Assembly: GCA_038210135.1 (NCBI GenBank)
Contig: JBBQWZ010000038.1
Location: 8,333 to 72,332 of the forward strand
Direction of reading: 5' to 3'
From: JBBQWZ01 sp038210135
GTDB taxonomy: Bacteria; Acidobacteriota; Terriglobia; Bryobacterales; Bryobacteraceae
Length of the DNA stretch: 64,000 bases
Shown: positions 37,072 through 44,280 of the stretch, piece after piece
Numbering within the stretch: position 1 is the stretch's first letter
Layout of the letters: the number at the start of each line of letters is the position of its first letter
Program-made: the position numbers and the translations under genes
The notes under the pieces: model-generated
What the model saw: only the letters and a program-made list of their open reading frames with translations
Database searches by the model: none
Told to the model about the DNA's origin: nothing

Positions 37072-37929
37072 ATGAAGAACGATCCTGTTGAAGCGAAGCT
37101 GCGCGCTCTTGCTGGACTCGATCCGGCAACCGGGGAGGGAGTCCAACAGCTTGCGAAGGCTCTCGCCGATCGCTCGAATCAGGTGGTGAAGAAAGCCGCG
37201 CGGTTGACTGGCGAGGCCAAACTCCTAGCACTGCTACCGGACCTGCGGGGCGCGTTTGACCGCTTTATGTTGAAGGAGCCGGATAAGAATTGCGCGGCAT
37301 TGACCGCCCTCTCGGCTGCGTTGATCGAGCTCGAATACGACGAGGCGGAACCATTTCTCAGCGGTATCCGCCACGTGCAAAAAGAACCTGTTTTCGGCGG
37401 GCACGTCGACGTCGCAGCCGATCTGCGGGCAAACTGCGCCGTTGGCCTGGTCAACATGCGTCACCCGCGCGTCCTCGAAATGCTGGTCACTCTGCTGGCG
37501 GACAAGGAATGGCGAGCACGTGCGGGCGCCGTTCGCGCGCTCGCAGCCCACGGATCGGATGCCGCCGCGCTGCTACTCCGCTACAAGGCGCTGGTTGGCG
37601 ACGCGGAACGCGAAGTTCTGCTCGATTGTTTCTCCGCGCTGCTGCAACTGGACGACGCGAACATTGGGTTCGTTGCGGCTCGCATGCAGTCCGAAGAGTT
37701 GGACACCGTCGAGGCTGCGATTCTCGCGCTGGGCGGATCGCGCAGCGAGGAAGCGTTCGACGCTCTTTGCAAGAAGTTGGCGGCACCCGGAATCGGCCCG
37801 CTCCGCCGAACCGCGCTGATCGCGATCGCCAGCATGCGTCTCGAATCGGCTCTGGCGTTTGTGAAGAAACTTGCAGAAGAGGAAGATCAGGAAGCGGTCA
37901 AGGTGTTGCGGGATCTTCGCTTGGCCTGA
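37072..37929 (+). CDS. HEAT-repeat protein of unknown role
   Basis: 285 aa, all helical, with repeated motifs such as LVNMRHPRVLEMLVTLLADK, WRARAGAVRALAAHGSDAAA and RRTALIAIASMRLESALAFV typical of HEAT or PBS-lyase-like repeats. No signal peptide or membrane helix is seen, so it is cytosolic and probably a protein-binding scaffold. It starts 27 nt after ggt and may be co-transcribed. A candidate terminator follows about 150 nt downstream. Function cannot be assigned. Confidence 0.72.
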   Translation: MKNDPVEAKLRALAGLDPATGEGVQQLAKALADRSNQVVKKAARLTGEAKLLALLPDLRGAFDRFMLKEPDKNCAALTALSAALIELEYDEAEPFLSGIRHVQKEPVFGGHVDVAADLRANCAVGLVNMRHPRVLEMLVTLLADKEWRARAGAVRALAAHGSDAAALLLRYKALVGDAEREVLLDCFSALLQLDDANIGFVAARMQSEELDTVEAAILALGGSRSEEAFDALCKKLAAPGIGPLRRTALIAIASMRLESALAFVKKLAEEEDQEAVKVLRDLRLA

Positions 37930-38076
37930 CTCGAGAAACTTGTTCCCAATCCGCCGTTGCCGCTGTCAGACATCACAAGCCTCCCGAAACCTGGACGGAT
38001 ATAGGGGGGGCACCTAGCGACCAGAAGGCTGAAAGACGTCTTCGCAGTCACGTCGCTTTGGTGGGCGCGCGGCGTG

Positions 38077-38104
38077 AACCCGGAGTTCCGCCGCGCCGGG
38101 TTTT
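38077..38104 (+). terminator. Candidate terminator after the HEAT-protein gene
   Basis: A 7-bp stem, AACCCGG (38077-38083) and CCGGGTT (38096-38102), encloses a 12-nt loop and runs into TTTT on the plus strand. An alternative GC-rich pairing overlaps it. It lies in the convergent gap between the HEAT gene and fabH. The short T-run makes it weak by rho-independent standards. The rest of 37930-38156 shows no gene; it contains a run of seven Gs near 38006. Confidence 0.35.
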
Positions 38105-38156
38105 GGGGCGGCCGAATCGCAAGCGTCCGCCCTTTGTCACGCTGAAAAGCCGGGCG

Positions 38157-39146
38157 TTAGAACTGCCAGCGCCAGAGGTTTGTGCCCACGGTGAATCCGG
38201 CACCGACGGCGGCAAACATCACCAGGTCGCCCTTCTTCAACTTGCCAGATGAAATCGCATCGCGCGTCGCCAGGGGAATCGTACCGGCGGTGGTGTTGCC
38301 ATACTGGCCAATATTCACAATGACGCGGTCGTTGTCGATGCCAAGGCGCTCGGCGGCGGCGGAAATGATTCGCCGATTCGCCTGATGCGGAATCAACAAA
38401 TCCACATCTTTCGCTTGGAGGTGATGCTTCTCGAGCAGGTCCCGCGATGCCTCGTACATCTTGCGGACCGCGTATTTGAAGACCTGCTGCCCATCCTGTT
38501 TGACGAAGTGCAGACGCTGATCGACGGTCTCATGCGTGGACGGCATGCGGCTTCCGCCAGCGGGCTGCTTTAGGAATTCGCCACCCGATCCGTCGATCTC
38601 ATTCACGTGCCCGATGAAACCTTCCTCGCCCTCTTCACAGGGTTCGACCAGCATGGCACCGGCTCCATCTCCAAAAAGAATGCAGGTGGCGCGGTCCGTA
38701 TAGTCGATGATTCGCGACATGCAATCGGAGCCGATCACGAGCACTTTCTTGTGCGTGCCCGCCATGATCAGGCTGGCCGCCGTCGTAAGGCCGTACACGA
38801 ATCCGGAACAAGCGGCGACGAGATCGAAACCCCACGCCCCTTTTGCACCCAGCCTGTTCTGCACCAAACAGGCGGTTGCGGGGAACAGCATGTCGGGGGT
38901 CACCGTGCAGACGATGATGACGTCCAACTCCGTCGGGTCGATTCCTCGCTGGGCGAGTGCGATCTTGGCGGCCTCATAGGCGAGGTCAGAAGTCGCTTGT
39001 TCCGGGGCGGCGATGTGCCGCTCGGAGATTCCGGTGCGGTCCAGAATCCATTGGTCCGTCGTCTCGACGAGTTTTTCGAGGTCCGCGTTGGTCAACACCC
39101 GCTCGGGCGTATAGCAACCGAGCGCCGTAATCTTTGCTCCGGGCAA
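38157..39146 (-). CDS. fabH: 3-oxoacyl-[acyl-carrier-protein] synthase III
   Basis: 329 aa from a TTG at 39146, chosen because AGGAGG lies 4 nt upstream and relatives begin PGAKITALG; the open frame runs 18 codons further. Catalytic triad: Cys113 in VAACSGFVYGL, His in LIPHQANRRI and Asn in NIGQYGNTTAGT. The protein starts fatty acid synthesis by condensing acetyl-CoA (or a branched starter) with malonyl-ACP. It stands alone, with no fabD, fabG or acpP nearby. A close KAS III relative involved in another pathway cannot be excluded, but length and motifs are standard. Confidence 0.88.
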   Translation of the reverse strand: MPGAKITALGCYTPERVLTNADLEKLVETTDQWILDRTGISERHIAAPEQATSDLAYEAAKIALAQRGIDPTELDVIIVCTVTPDMLFPATACLVQNRLGAKGAWGFDLVAACSGFVYGLTTAASLIMAGTHKKVLVIGSDCMSRIIDYTDRATCILFGDGAGAMLVEPCEEGEEGFIGHVNEIDGSGGEFLKQPAGGSRMPSTHETVDQRLHFVKQDGQQVFKYAVRKMYEASRDLLEKHHLQAKDVDLLIPHQANRRIISAAAERLGIDNDRVIVNIGQYGNTTAGTIPLATRDAISSGKLKKGDLVMFAAVGAGFTVGTNLWRWQF

Positions 39147-39368
39147 GAATCCTCCTGATGAGATCACCAAACGGCGGCGCGCCGTGCTGGTGAGCCCCAA
39201 TTCAAATATTCAGTCTCGCATGCCTCTGGCACGCCGCTGTCATATTTCCATTGAGCGGTGGTCCCGGGATCTCGAAGTGTTCAGACCGTGGCGCGGGCGT
39301 TCAAGCGTGCCCGGAATCGCGGGCGGATACGTAAACACGAGCTGGCATCGCTGGTAAGCTAGATCCCA

Positions 39369-40109
39369 ATGGAGACCCAACTCGCCGAACTCCGCGAGTC
39401 GACGGAGCTGGCATCGGGCGGTACCCGCGAGCAACCGTCCACGATCTACGCCCGCGTCTTTTCAGAAATCAAACCGCGCAGTCCGATTCCCCTGATCTCC
39501 ATCGAATTTTGTGCGTGGGCGAACGCGAACTCCACGATCCGGCTGCACCATGACCGGCTGGAAGTGCGAATCACCGACGCCCTTGAAGGCGCGCCCACCG
39601 AGGTTCACGAGGCGCTGGCGCGGATCCTGTTTTCAAAGCTGTACCGCAAGCCCGTTCCGGCCGCTGATAACCAGCTGTATCGGCGATTCCTGAACCACAA
39701 GGAAATGCGCCGTAGCCTGCATCTGATGCGTCAGATTCGAGGACACAAGTTCATTTCCGGGCCGGAAGGCGCGGTGTACAACCTGGCTGAAATGTTCGAG
39801 GATTTGAACCAGCGTTTCTTTCACGGCTTGATGGCGCGCCCGGAACTGGGGTGGAGCCGCCGGGAATCGAAACAGACGCTCGGGCATTACGATCCGTCGC
39901 ACAACGCCATTATTTTAAGCAAGCTGTTGGATCGGCGGGACGTGTCGAGGTTGGTGGTCGAATATGTGATGTATCACGAGATGCTGCACTTGCGCTTCCC
40001 GGTGGATCACCGAGGCGCGCGGCGTTGCGTACACACTCGCGAATTCAAGCTGGCGGAGAAACAGTTCCCCGCATTTAAAGAAGCAAAAGAATTGATAAAA
40101 AAGCTTTAG
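39369..40109 (+). CDS. SprT-like zinc metalloprotease domain protein
   Basis: 246 aa without signal peptide. Zinc motif HEMLH at residues 203-207, with His222 in RRCVHTREFKLAEK as a probable third ligand. GHYDPSHNAIILSKLLD resembles the strand-loop before the SprT/YgjP zinc site. The N-terminal 120 residues are helical and unfamiliar. SprT-like proteins cut DNA-bound or misfolded proteins, but bacterial members are poorly characterised. It overlaps the next, convergent gene by 4 nt. The upstream gap (39201-39368) shows no gene. Confidence 0.78.
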   Translation: METQLAELRESTELASGGTREQPSTIYARVFSEIKPRSPIPLISIEFCAWANANSTIRLHHDRLEVRITDALEGAPTEVHEALARILFSKLYRKPVPAADNQLYRRFLNHKEMRRSLHLMRQIRGHKFISGPEGAVYNLAEMFEDLNQRFFHGLMARPELGWSRRESKQTLGHYDPSHNAIILSKLLDRRDVSRLVVEYVMYHEMLHLRFPVDHRGARRCVHTREFKLAEKQFPAFKEAKELIKKL

Positions 40110-40630
40110 GCGGCGGAAGGAACGGCGGCCATCCGCAGTTCGAGGCTCATGCCATCGAGCGCGGTAATCAGGCTGCCCGCATGGAAGCCCCTGATACCGG
40201 CGGCGTGGCAGACCAGGCGCAGCTCGGTGGCGAGAATCAACCCGGCGAAGCGGACGCGCTGGCGGATCAACACCGGGACCAGGTCCGAGTGATCCGTTGC
40301 GGCATACGCCACCGCGTGGCGGGCGGCCGCATGCAGGCGGTTAAAATCGCGGATCAAGCGATCGAGATAGCGTCGAAACGCCGCCCGGCGCTCACGGCGT
40401 AAGCGCCGTTCAATTTCAGGACGGTATCCGGGAAGGGAGCGGAGGAAGAGAAAATCTTCTTCGGCGAGCAGTCTCTGCATCGGACGATAGCGCAGGATGG
40501 AGAAGGACTCCAACCACTCCGGCGTGATATCGGAAATGGCAATCCGCGAGCGGAGACGCACCCAGAGAAACGCAGCCGCGCTGAGGATCACGGTGGCCAC
40601 AAGCCAACCTGTTACGACCAAAAATGTCAT
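40106..40630 (-). CDS. Single-pass membrane protein of unknown function
   Basis: 174 aa with an N-terminal membrane helix (FLVVTGWLVATVILSAAAFLWV), then a basic, Arg-rich cytosolic domain including YRPEIERRLRRERRAAFRRY and RLIRDFNRLHAAARH. It ends convergently into the SprT-like gene with a 4-nt overlap. I do not recognise a family. Its Arg-rich helices could bind nucleic acid or membrane phospholipid, but nothing in the sequence decides this. Confidence 0.62.
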   Translation of the reverse strand: MTFLVVTGWLVATVILSAAAFLWVRLRSRIAISDITPEWLESFSILRYRPMQRLLAEEDFLFLRSLPGYRPEIERRLRRERRAAFRRYLDRLIRDFNRLHAAARHAVAYAATDHSDLVPVLIRQRVRFAGLILATELRLVCHAAGIRGFHAGSLITALDGMSLELRMAAVPSAA

Positions 40631-40746
40631 CTTTTAGAGGCCTCCGACGAGTTCCAATGTAGCATATCTTGAAGCAGCCCGAAAACGCAATAAGAATAAA
40701 GTACGGATTAAGAGTTACTTTTGGCCAGTTGAGTCAATAAGCGGAG

Positions 40747-41544
40747 CTACTTTTTCTTTGCTTGAGAAAGGCGTTCGTTGAGTGCTTGGAGCTGGGCCGT
40801 CAACGCGGCTGGGTCGGACCGTTTGCCGCCCAAAGGTTGACTCGTTTCAACACTTTCGCCGCTTTGTCGCAGTAAGATAGCCCAGGCGCCCTGGCATGCG
40901 CACCAGACGGTGAGTACGGAAATGCTGAACGCCTGCGTCCACCCCCGGCCGAGAAGAATGATAGCCAGCAATGCCGTGGATTTGCATAGGAAAAAGATGA
41001 CAAAGAGCGAGGCATAAAGGCGTGCGTTCCAGGATAACTGGATCGGGAACCAGCGCAGAAACCCTAGAATGAGCATTTGAAAGACCGCCAGGGTAAGGAT
41101 GACGCTCCGCTGGATCGCGAAGAACAGGGGCAGTACGTTCTTCTCACTGAACGCGATCGTGCTCAAGTCGATTTGCAACGTCAGCAGCGAAATCACAGTC
41201 GCCACGACCAGTGAGACCCGCACGGCCGTGCGGGCGGCGCGTAGAATTCCGGGAAAGGGCCGCAGCGCCACGTCGTACAGTTCGAGCGTGACCGTCGCGT
41301 AGATCAACAGTTTGACGGCTTCGGTCGCCATCCAGATCCGCGCGTACCAATTGGTGTGATAGGGAACGAACAGGAGTATGCCTGTTGCCATCACGTCGAA
41401 CAACAGCAGAACGGAAAATGCCCGATAGATTCCGGCCAGCTTCTCGCGCCACAGGCGGAGCACCACCGCGACCGTAAGCAGGGTGCCAAGATTGGAAAGG
41501 CCAGAACTCAGCCCACTCCACGAAAATATAGTCTGCCAATCCAA
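40747..41544 (-). CDS. Seven-helix membrane protein of unknown function
   Basis: 265 aa from a TTG at 41544 with AAAGGA about 9 nt upstream; no ATG is close. Seven or so hydrophobic segments can be drawn, among them FSVLLLFDVMATGILLFV, VSLVVATVISLLTLQI and ASLFVIFFLCKSTALLAIIL, then a polar tail of about 45 residues that ends in a short coiled coil (AALTAQLQALNERLSQAKKK). The layout resembles small membrane sensor modules, but I cannot assign a family. It is downstream of, and on the same strand as, the 65-aa exported peptide gene (gap 229 nt). Confidence 0.62.
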   Translation of the reverse strand: MDWQTIFSWSGLSSGLSNLGTLLTVAVVLRLWREKLAGIYRAFSVLLLFDVMATGILLFVPYHTNWYARIWMATEAVKLLIYATVTLELYDVALRPFPGILRAARTAVRVSLVVATVISLLTLQIDLSTIAFSEKNVLPLFFAIQRSVILTLAVFQMLILGFLRWFPIQLSWNARLYASLFVIFFLCKSTALLAIILLGRGWTQAFSISVLTVWCACQGAWAILLRQSGESVETSQPLGGKRSDPAALTAQLQALNERLSQAKKK

Positions 41545-41550
41545 CGGCGG

Positions 41551-41604
41551 GAGTCCTTTTACGGGTCGAGAATCGTTTCGAGTCGTGAGTCCTTTTCGGT
41601 CGAG
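41551..41604 (-). repeat. Direct repeats containing the ribosome-binding sequence
   Basis: GAGTCCTTTTACGGGTCGAG (41551-41570) and GAGTCCTTTTCGGTCGAG (41587-41604) are near-identical. On the minus strand each contains AAAAGGAC, and the copy nearer the gene supplies the Shine-Dalgarno of the seven-helix protein. Apart from this and the hairpin at 41654-41695, I see nothing in 41545-41773. Confidence 0.6.
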
Positions 41605-41653
41605 TCTAACGCATTTTCCCGCGTTCGTGTTTAGCTCGAATCCGAACGTGAGA

Positions 41654-41695
41654 AAGCCGCGCGAGCGGATGCAAAAGATCCGGCCGGCGCGGCTT
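41654..41695 (-). terminator. Large stem-loop downstream of the 65-aa peptide gene
   Basis: AAGCCGCGC (41654-41662) pairs perfectly with GCGCGGCTT (41687-41695). The loop holds a second small stem (CGGAT with ATCCG around GCAAAAG). On the minus strand the structure is followed by CTTTCTC, a short T-rich stretch. It begins about 80 nt after the peptide stop and could end that transcript, leaving the peptide as a single-gene unit. Confidence 0.4.
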
Positions 41696-41773
41696 CAAAA
41701 TCGCTTTCAATCGACACTGGTCGCGTGTCGGGACGCGGCGAATCCAAGAGCGGGCATTCGCGTTGCGGGCTGG

Positions 41774-41971
41774 CTATGGCCTACACGGATAGCAGTCCGG
41801 AATCGGAGATTCCCGAACCACCGTCTTCGGAGCTTGCGCCGAAGGACCGATGCAGGGATAGCAATCCGGGATCGGCGATTCGATGCTGACCGTCGGCTTC
41901 GCGGAGGGAGTCTTCGCGATGGTGGCCATTGGCACGAGTAGGGCAATGGCAAATACAGTGTTTCTAATCAT
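41774..41971 (-). CDS. Small exported peptide with duplicated ESPIPDCYPC motif
   Basis: 65 aa. AAGGAGATCCT directly precedes the ATG, an excellent ribosome-binding site. Residues 1-20 look like a signal peptide (MIRNTVFAIALLVPMATIAK), leaving a mature part of about 42 residues. This contains ESPIPDCYPC twice, at residues 31-40 and 54-63, separated by IGPSAQAPKTVVR; the peptide ends RP. The two DNA copies differ at synonymous positions, so the motif has been kept at the protein level. Four Cys in two CYPC pairs could form disulfides or bind metal. I know of no family with this pattern. It could be a secreted redox or metal peptide, or a precursor for a modified peptide; no modification gene is adjacent. 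Confidence 0.7.
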   Translation of the reverse strand: MIRNTVFAIALLVPMATIAKTPSAKPTVSIESPIPDCYPCIGPSAQAPKTVVRESPIPDCYPCRP

Positions 41972-42277
41972 AGGATCTCCTTTTAAGGCGGCGTGAATCG
42001 ATCAACTGTTCAAAACCCACTTCGAGGCGGGGAAGACGCCACCGGACCGCTGCCGTTTCTCGCCGCCTGCACCAGGGAGGGGCCGAAAAGTCTCGCTAAG
42101 AGCGCTGGGGCTGGGTTTCTTACGACTCAGCGTAGAGCGACCTGGACTTGGTTAACATCCAGGGGGCGAGCTTTTTCGGATTTCAGAACAAGTTTGACGG
42201 AATGGTCGAGTGGATCGGTAAGACGTTGCGACGAATGGAAGTGGGGTAGGATAGTTCTGGGAAATACGCGAGATTAT
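41972..42277. other. Divergent intergenic region without a supported gene
   Basis: 306 bases between the exported peptide (minus) and the 152-aa gene (plus). An open frame runs through it from 41993 but has no start signal and no protein-like composition. TTGACG near 42192, 17 bp and GGTAAG form a poor promoter candidate for the plus-strand gene. Confidence 0.45.
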
Positions 42278-42736
42278 ATGGCCGTTCGAAAGCAGAACCC
42301 CACTCTCGATCGAAGCGCCAGCGAGGACCTGTGGCGTAAGACGCTTCGCCACATTCCCACCGTAATCGGCCGGATGACCTATCTCGCCCAACTCCGAAAT
42401 CCAAACTCAGGCCGATACGAACACCATGGCCTCGCCGCTGTGGTGGGCCGGAACAATTCCGAAAGCGCGCTGAAAGCAAGTCATTTGGCGATCTTTGACG
42501 AATGGTTGCAATTCACGCTGGAACAGCAACAGGCGGATCTGGCGCTGCATCTCAGCTCGATCGAGGAATCGAAGAAGGATGTCGTCGAGAGCTGGATCCT
42601 CTCCGAGTCTTATATGGGATTGGTGCCGGCAACGGTCCACGGAGCGGAAAGGGATGTATTCGCCGCCGACATGCGGGCGCTGCTCGATATCCTGAAGAAC
42701 GTCACCGGCGCCGTCGGCCCGGATCCAGAAGAGTAG
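42278..42736 (+). CDS. Conserved-looking hypothetical protein, cytosolic
   Basis: 152 aa from the ATG at 42278; the open frame extends 95 codons upstream but that part does not look coding. The product is soluble and mostly helical, with TLRHIPTVIGRMTYLAQLRNP, HHGLAAVVGRNNSESALKAS and FDEWLQFTLEQQQADLALHL. No domain is recognised. Its last 35 nt overlap the end of the convergent XRE regulator gene. Confidence 0.6.
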   Translation: MAVRKQNPTLDRSASEDLWRKTLRHIPTVIGRMTYLAQLRNPNSGRYEHHGLAAVVGRNNSESALKASHLAIFDEWLQFTLEQQQADLALHLSSIEESKKDVVESWILSESYMGLVPATVHGAERDVFAADMRALLDILKNVTGAVGPDPEE

Positions 42737-43472
42737 CGATCCCAACCACCTGACCGATCACCTCGATCTCGTGGGGATAGGAAAACACTTCCGGATCGCT
42801 GCCCGAAGCCGGGTGCGGTTGCACAATGAGAGTGCCGTCGCGTAAGGCGCACCAAGCGCAAAAATACCGGTCCCGATGCTCCAGGAAGTAGATCGGCCGC
42901 TCGCTTTCGTGCGACCAGGGACCGGTCGCAATCCGCTTTTTTCCTTCGTCCAACACCACCAGCGCGCCCGGCTGTAAGAGCGGATACATCATGTAATCCA
43001 GTGTCCCAATGTATCCATATCGCAGAGACTTAAGGTCCAAATGCGCGAATAATAGCAGTGGCATGACGCCCCACTTTTGGATGGCGCGGGTAAGATGCGT
43101 GGTGCGACTCGGATCGAAGCCAGGATCGAGCTGAACCGGAAGCTGGATAACGCCGTCCGCGACGTCGACCGACACCCGATGGGTCCTCTCCATGTCCGTA
43201 CGCGCGATGTCCGACGGAATGGACGCCAAGGGCAAGCCATACCAGATCAGTACTTCGGAAATTTCAATCCGATAAATTACAGACAGCGAATATAGCCTGA
43301 ATAATGACGGGAGAGTTCCCTTGTTCTCAATGTCTGAGAGGCGGCTGAGTGCGATAACGAACTCATCATTATTGTGTCGCGTCGCCAGCTTCTGACTTGC
43401 TTCTTCGACGTCCCGGTATTTGAGCCCGAGGCGTTCGCGAACCCGCTTGAGTTTCTGACCCGCGTCCTCCAT
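42702..43472 (-). CDS. XRE-family regulator with S24/LexA-like C-terminal domain lacking the catalytic Ser
   Basis: 256 aa. A helix-turn-helix lies at about residues 5-60 (LKRVRERLGLKYRDVEEASQK, then FVIALSRLSDIENKG, the XRE recognition pattern). The C-terminal part, about 150-245, resembles a LexA/CI-type S24 fold: DYMMYPLLQPGALVVLDEG, IYFLEHRDRYFCAWC, then GQVVGIATLLD at the end. Where self-cleaving members have D-S-M with a catalytic Ser, this one has D-Y-M-M, and no partner Lys is obvious. It is therefore probably a non-cleavable repressor or small-molecule sensor. The ATG at 43472 directly follows a TATAAC box, which suggests a leaderless, self-regulated transcript. Confidence 0.75.
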   Translation of the reverse strand: MEDAGQKLKRVRERLGLKYRDVEEASQKLATRHNNDEFVIALSRLSDIENKGTLPSLFRLYSLSVIYRIEISEVLIWYGLPLASIPSDIARTDMERTHRVSVDVADGVIQLPVQLDPGFDPSRTTHLTRAIQKWGVMPLLLFAHLDLKSLRYGYIGTLDYMMYPLLQPGALVVLDEGKKRIATGPWSHESERPIYFLEHRDRYFCAWCALRDGTLIVQPHPASGSDPEVFSYPHEIEVIGQVVGIATLLDPGRRRR

Positions 43473-43476
43473 GATA

Positions 43477-43492
43477 GTTATACAGTTAAAAC
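43477..43492 (-). promoter_or_regulatory. Candidate -10/operator of the XRE gene
   Basis: Read on the minus strand, GTTTTAACTGTATAAC is an imperfect inverted repeat (GTT-TA and TA-AAC arms) whose end is a near-perfect TATAAC -10 hexamer, 4 nt from the ATG. Binding of the XRE protein here would block its own promoter. No clear -35 lies at 17 bp. Confidence 0.3.
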
Positions 43493-43608
43493 CTGATATT
43501 TACGGGGTGGACGCAGGATCAACTCGACAGCTCGACCTTGGGTACCGGAACTCCCATCCAGATTATAGGAGAGGTCTGGAACCGCTGCAAGCTCTTTATT
43601 GCCATTCT

Positions 43609-43624
43609 GTTCTGAATTCAGAAC
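43609..43624. promoter_or_regulatory. Perfect 16-bp palindrome, probable operator
   Basis: GTTCTGAATTCAGAAC is exactly its own reverse complement. It lies in the 226-bp divergent gap between the XRE regulator and ubiX, 75 bp before the ubiX start. A dimeric HTH regulator, perhaps the neighbouring XRE protein, would fit such a site. It does not match the E. coli LexA box. No other feature is seen in 43473-43698. Confidence 0.5.
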
Positions 43625-43698
43625 GGTCAAAATGGATTTCAGTCAATTTCGCCTATCCGGCATCCGCGCAGGAAATTACGTTTGTTAGAGGCATTACT

Positions 43699-44280
43699 TT
43701 GAGAATTATCGTTGGGATTACAGGGGCCAGCGGCTCTCTCTATGGTTGGCGTATTCTCGAGAAGCTTCGGGCCAACCCAAAGGTCGAAATCCACCTGGTT
43801 CTTTCCCGGTCGGGAGAGAAAACGGCTTTCCTTGAAACCGGCAAATCCGCCGCCGACTTCCAGGCGCTCGCTCACTATTCCTATTCGCACGAGGACATCG
43901 GCTGCCGTCTTGCTAGCGGCTCCTTTTCCACCGACGGCATGGTGATCGCGCCCTGTTCCATCCATTCGATGTCCGCGATCGCAACGGGAATCACCTCGAA
44001 TCTGATCGTGCGGGCGGCGGACGTGACTTTGAAGGAGCGGCGGAAACTCATCCTGCTGGTTCGCGAAATGCCGTTCCACCTCGGCCACCTTCGCACCATG
44101 ACGGCGCTGGCTGAGATGGGCGCGATCGTGGCGCCTCCGGTTCCTGGTTTCTATCACAACCCCAAAACCGTCCTCGATATCGTGGATCATTCCGTTGATC
44201 GCGTTCTTGATCTGCTGGGAATTCCAGCGCCGGACGCGAGGCGTTGGGACGGCCCGGCCAAGCGGGGGTCTTCAAAATGA
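43699..44280 (+). CDS. ubiX: UbiX/Pad1-type flavin prenyltransferase
   Basis: 193 aa from a TTG at 43699 (AGAGG 6 nt upstream), which gives the normal family N terminus RIIVGITGASGSLYG; the frame is open for 76 more codons upstream. Motifs: VLSRSGEKTAFLE, MVIAPCSIHSMSAIATGITSNLIVRAADV, and LVREMPFHLGHLRTM. The enzyme attaches dimethylallyl to FMN to make the prenyl-FMN cofactor used by UbiD decarboxylases. No ubiD lies in the window. The stop overlaps the pheA start by 4 nt, so both are translated together. Confidence 0.9.
   Translation: MRIIVGITGASGSLYGWRILEKLRANPKVEIHLVLSRSGEKTAFLETGKSAADFQALAHYSYSHEDIGCRLASGSFSTDGMVIAPCSIHSMSAIATGITSNLIVRAADVTLKERRKLILLVREMPFHLGHLRTMTALAEMGAIVAPPVPGFYHNPKTVLDIVDHSVDRVLDLLGIPAPDARRWDGPAKRGSSK

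Noticed and set aside
41993..42277. 95-codon extension of the 152-aa gene
   Set aside because: No start signal and unnatural composition; the downstream ATG is the better start.
43471..43698. Upstream extension of ubiX
   Set aside because: It crosses the control region with its palindrome; the TTG at 43699 has a Shine-Dalgarno and matches UbiX N termini.
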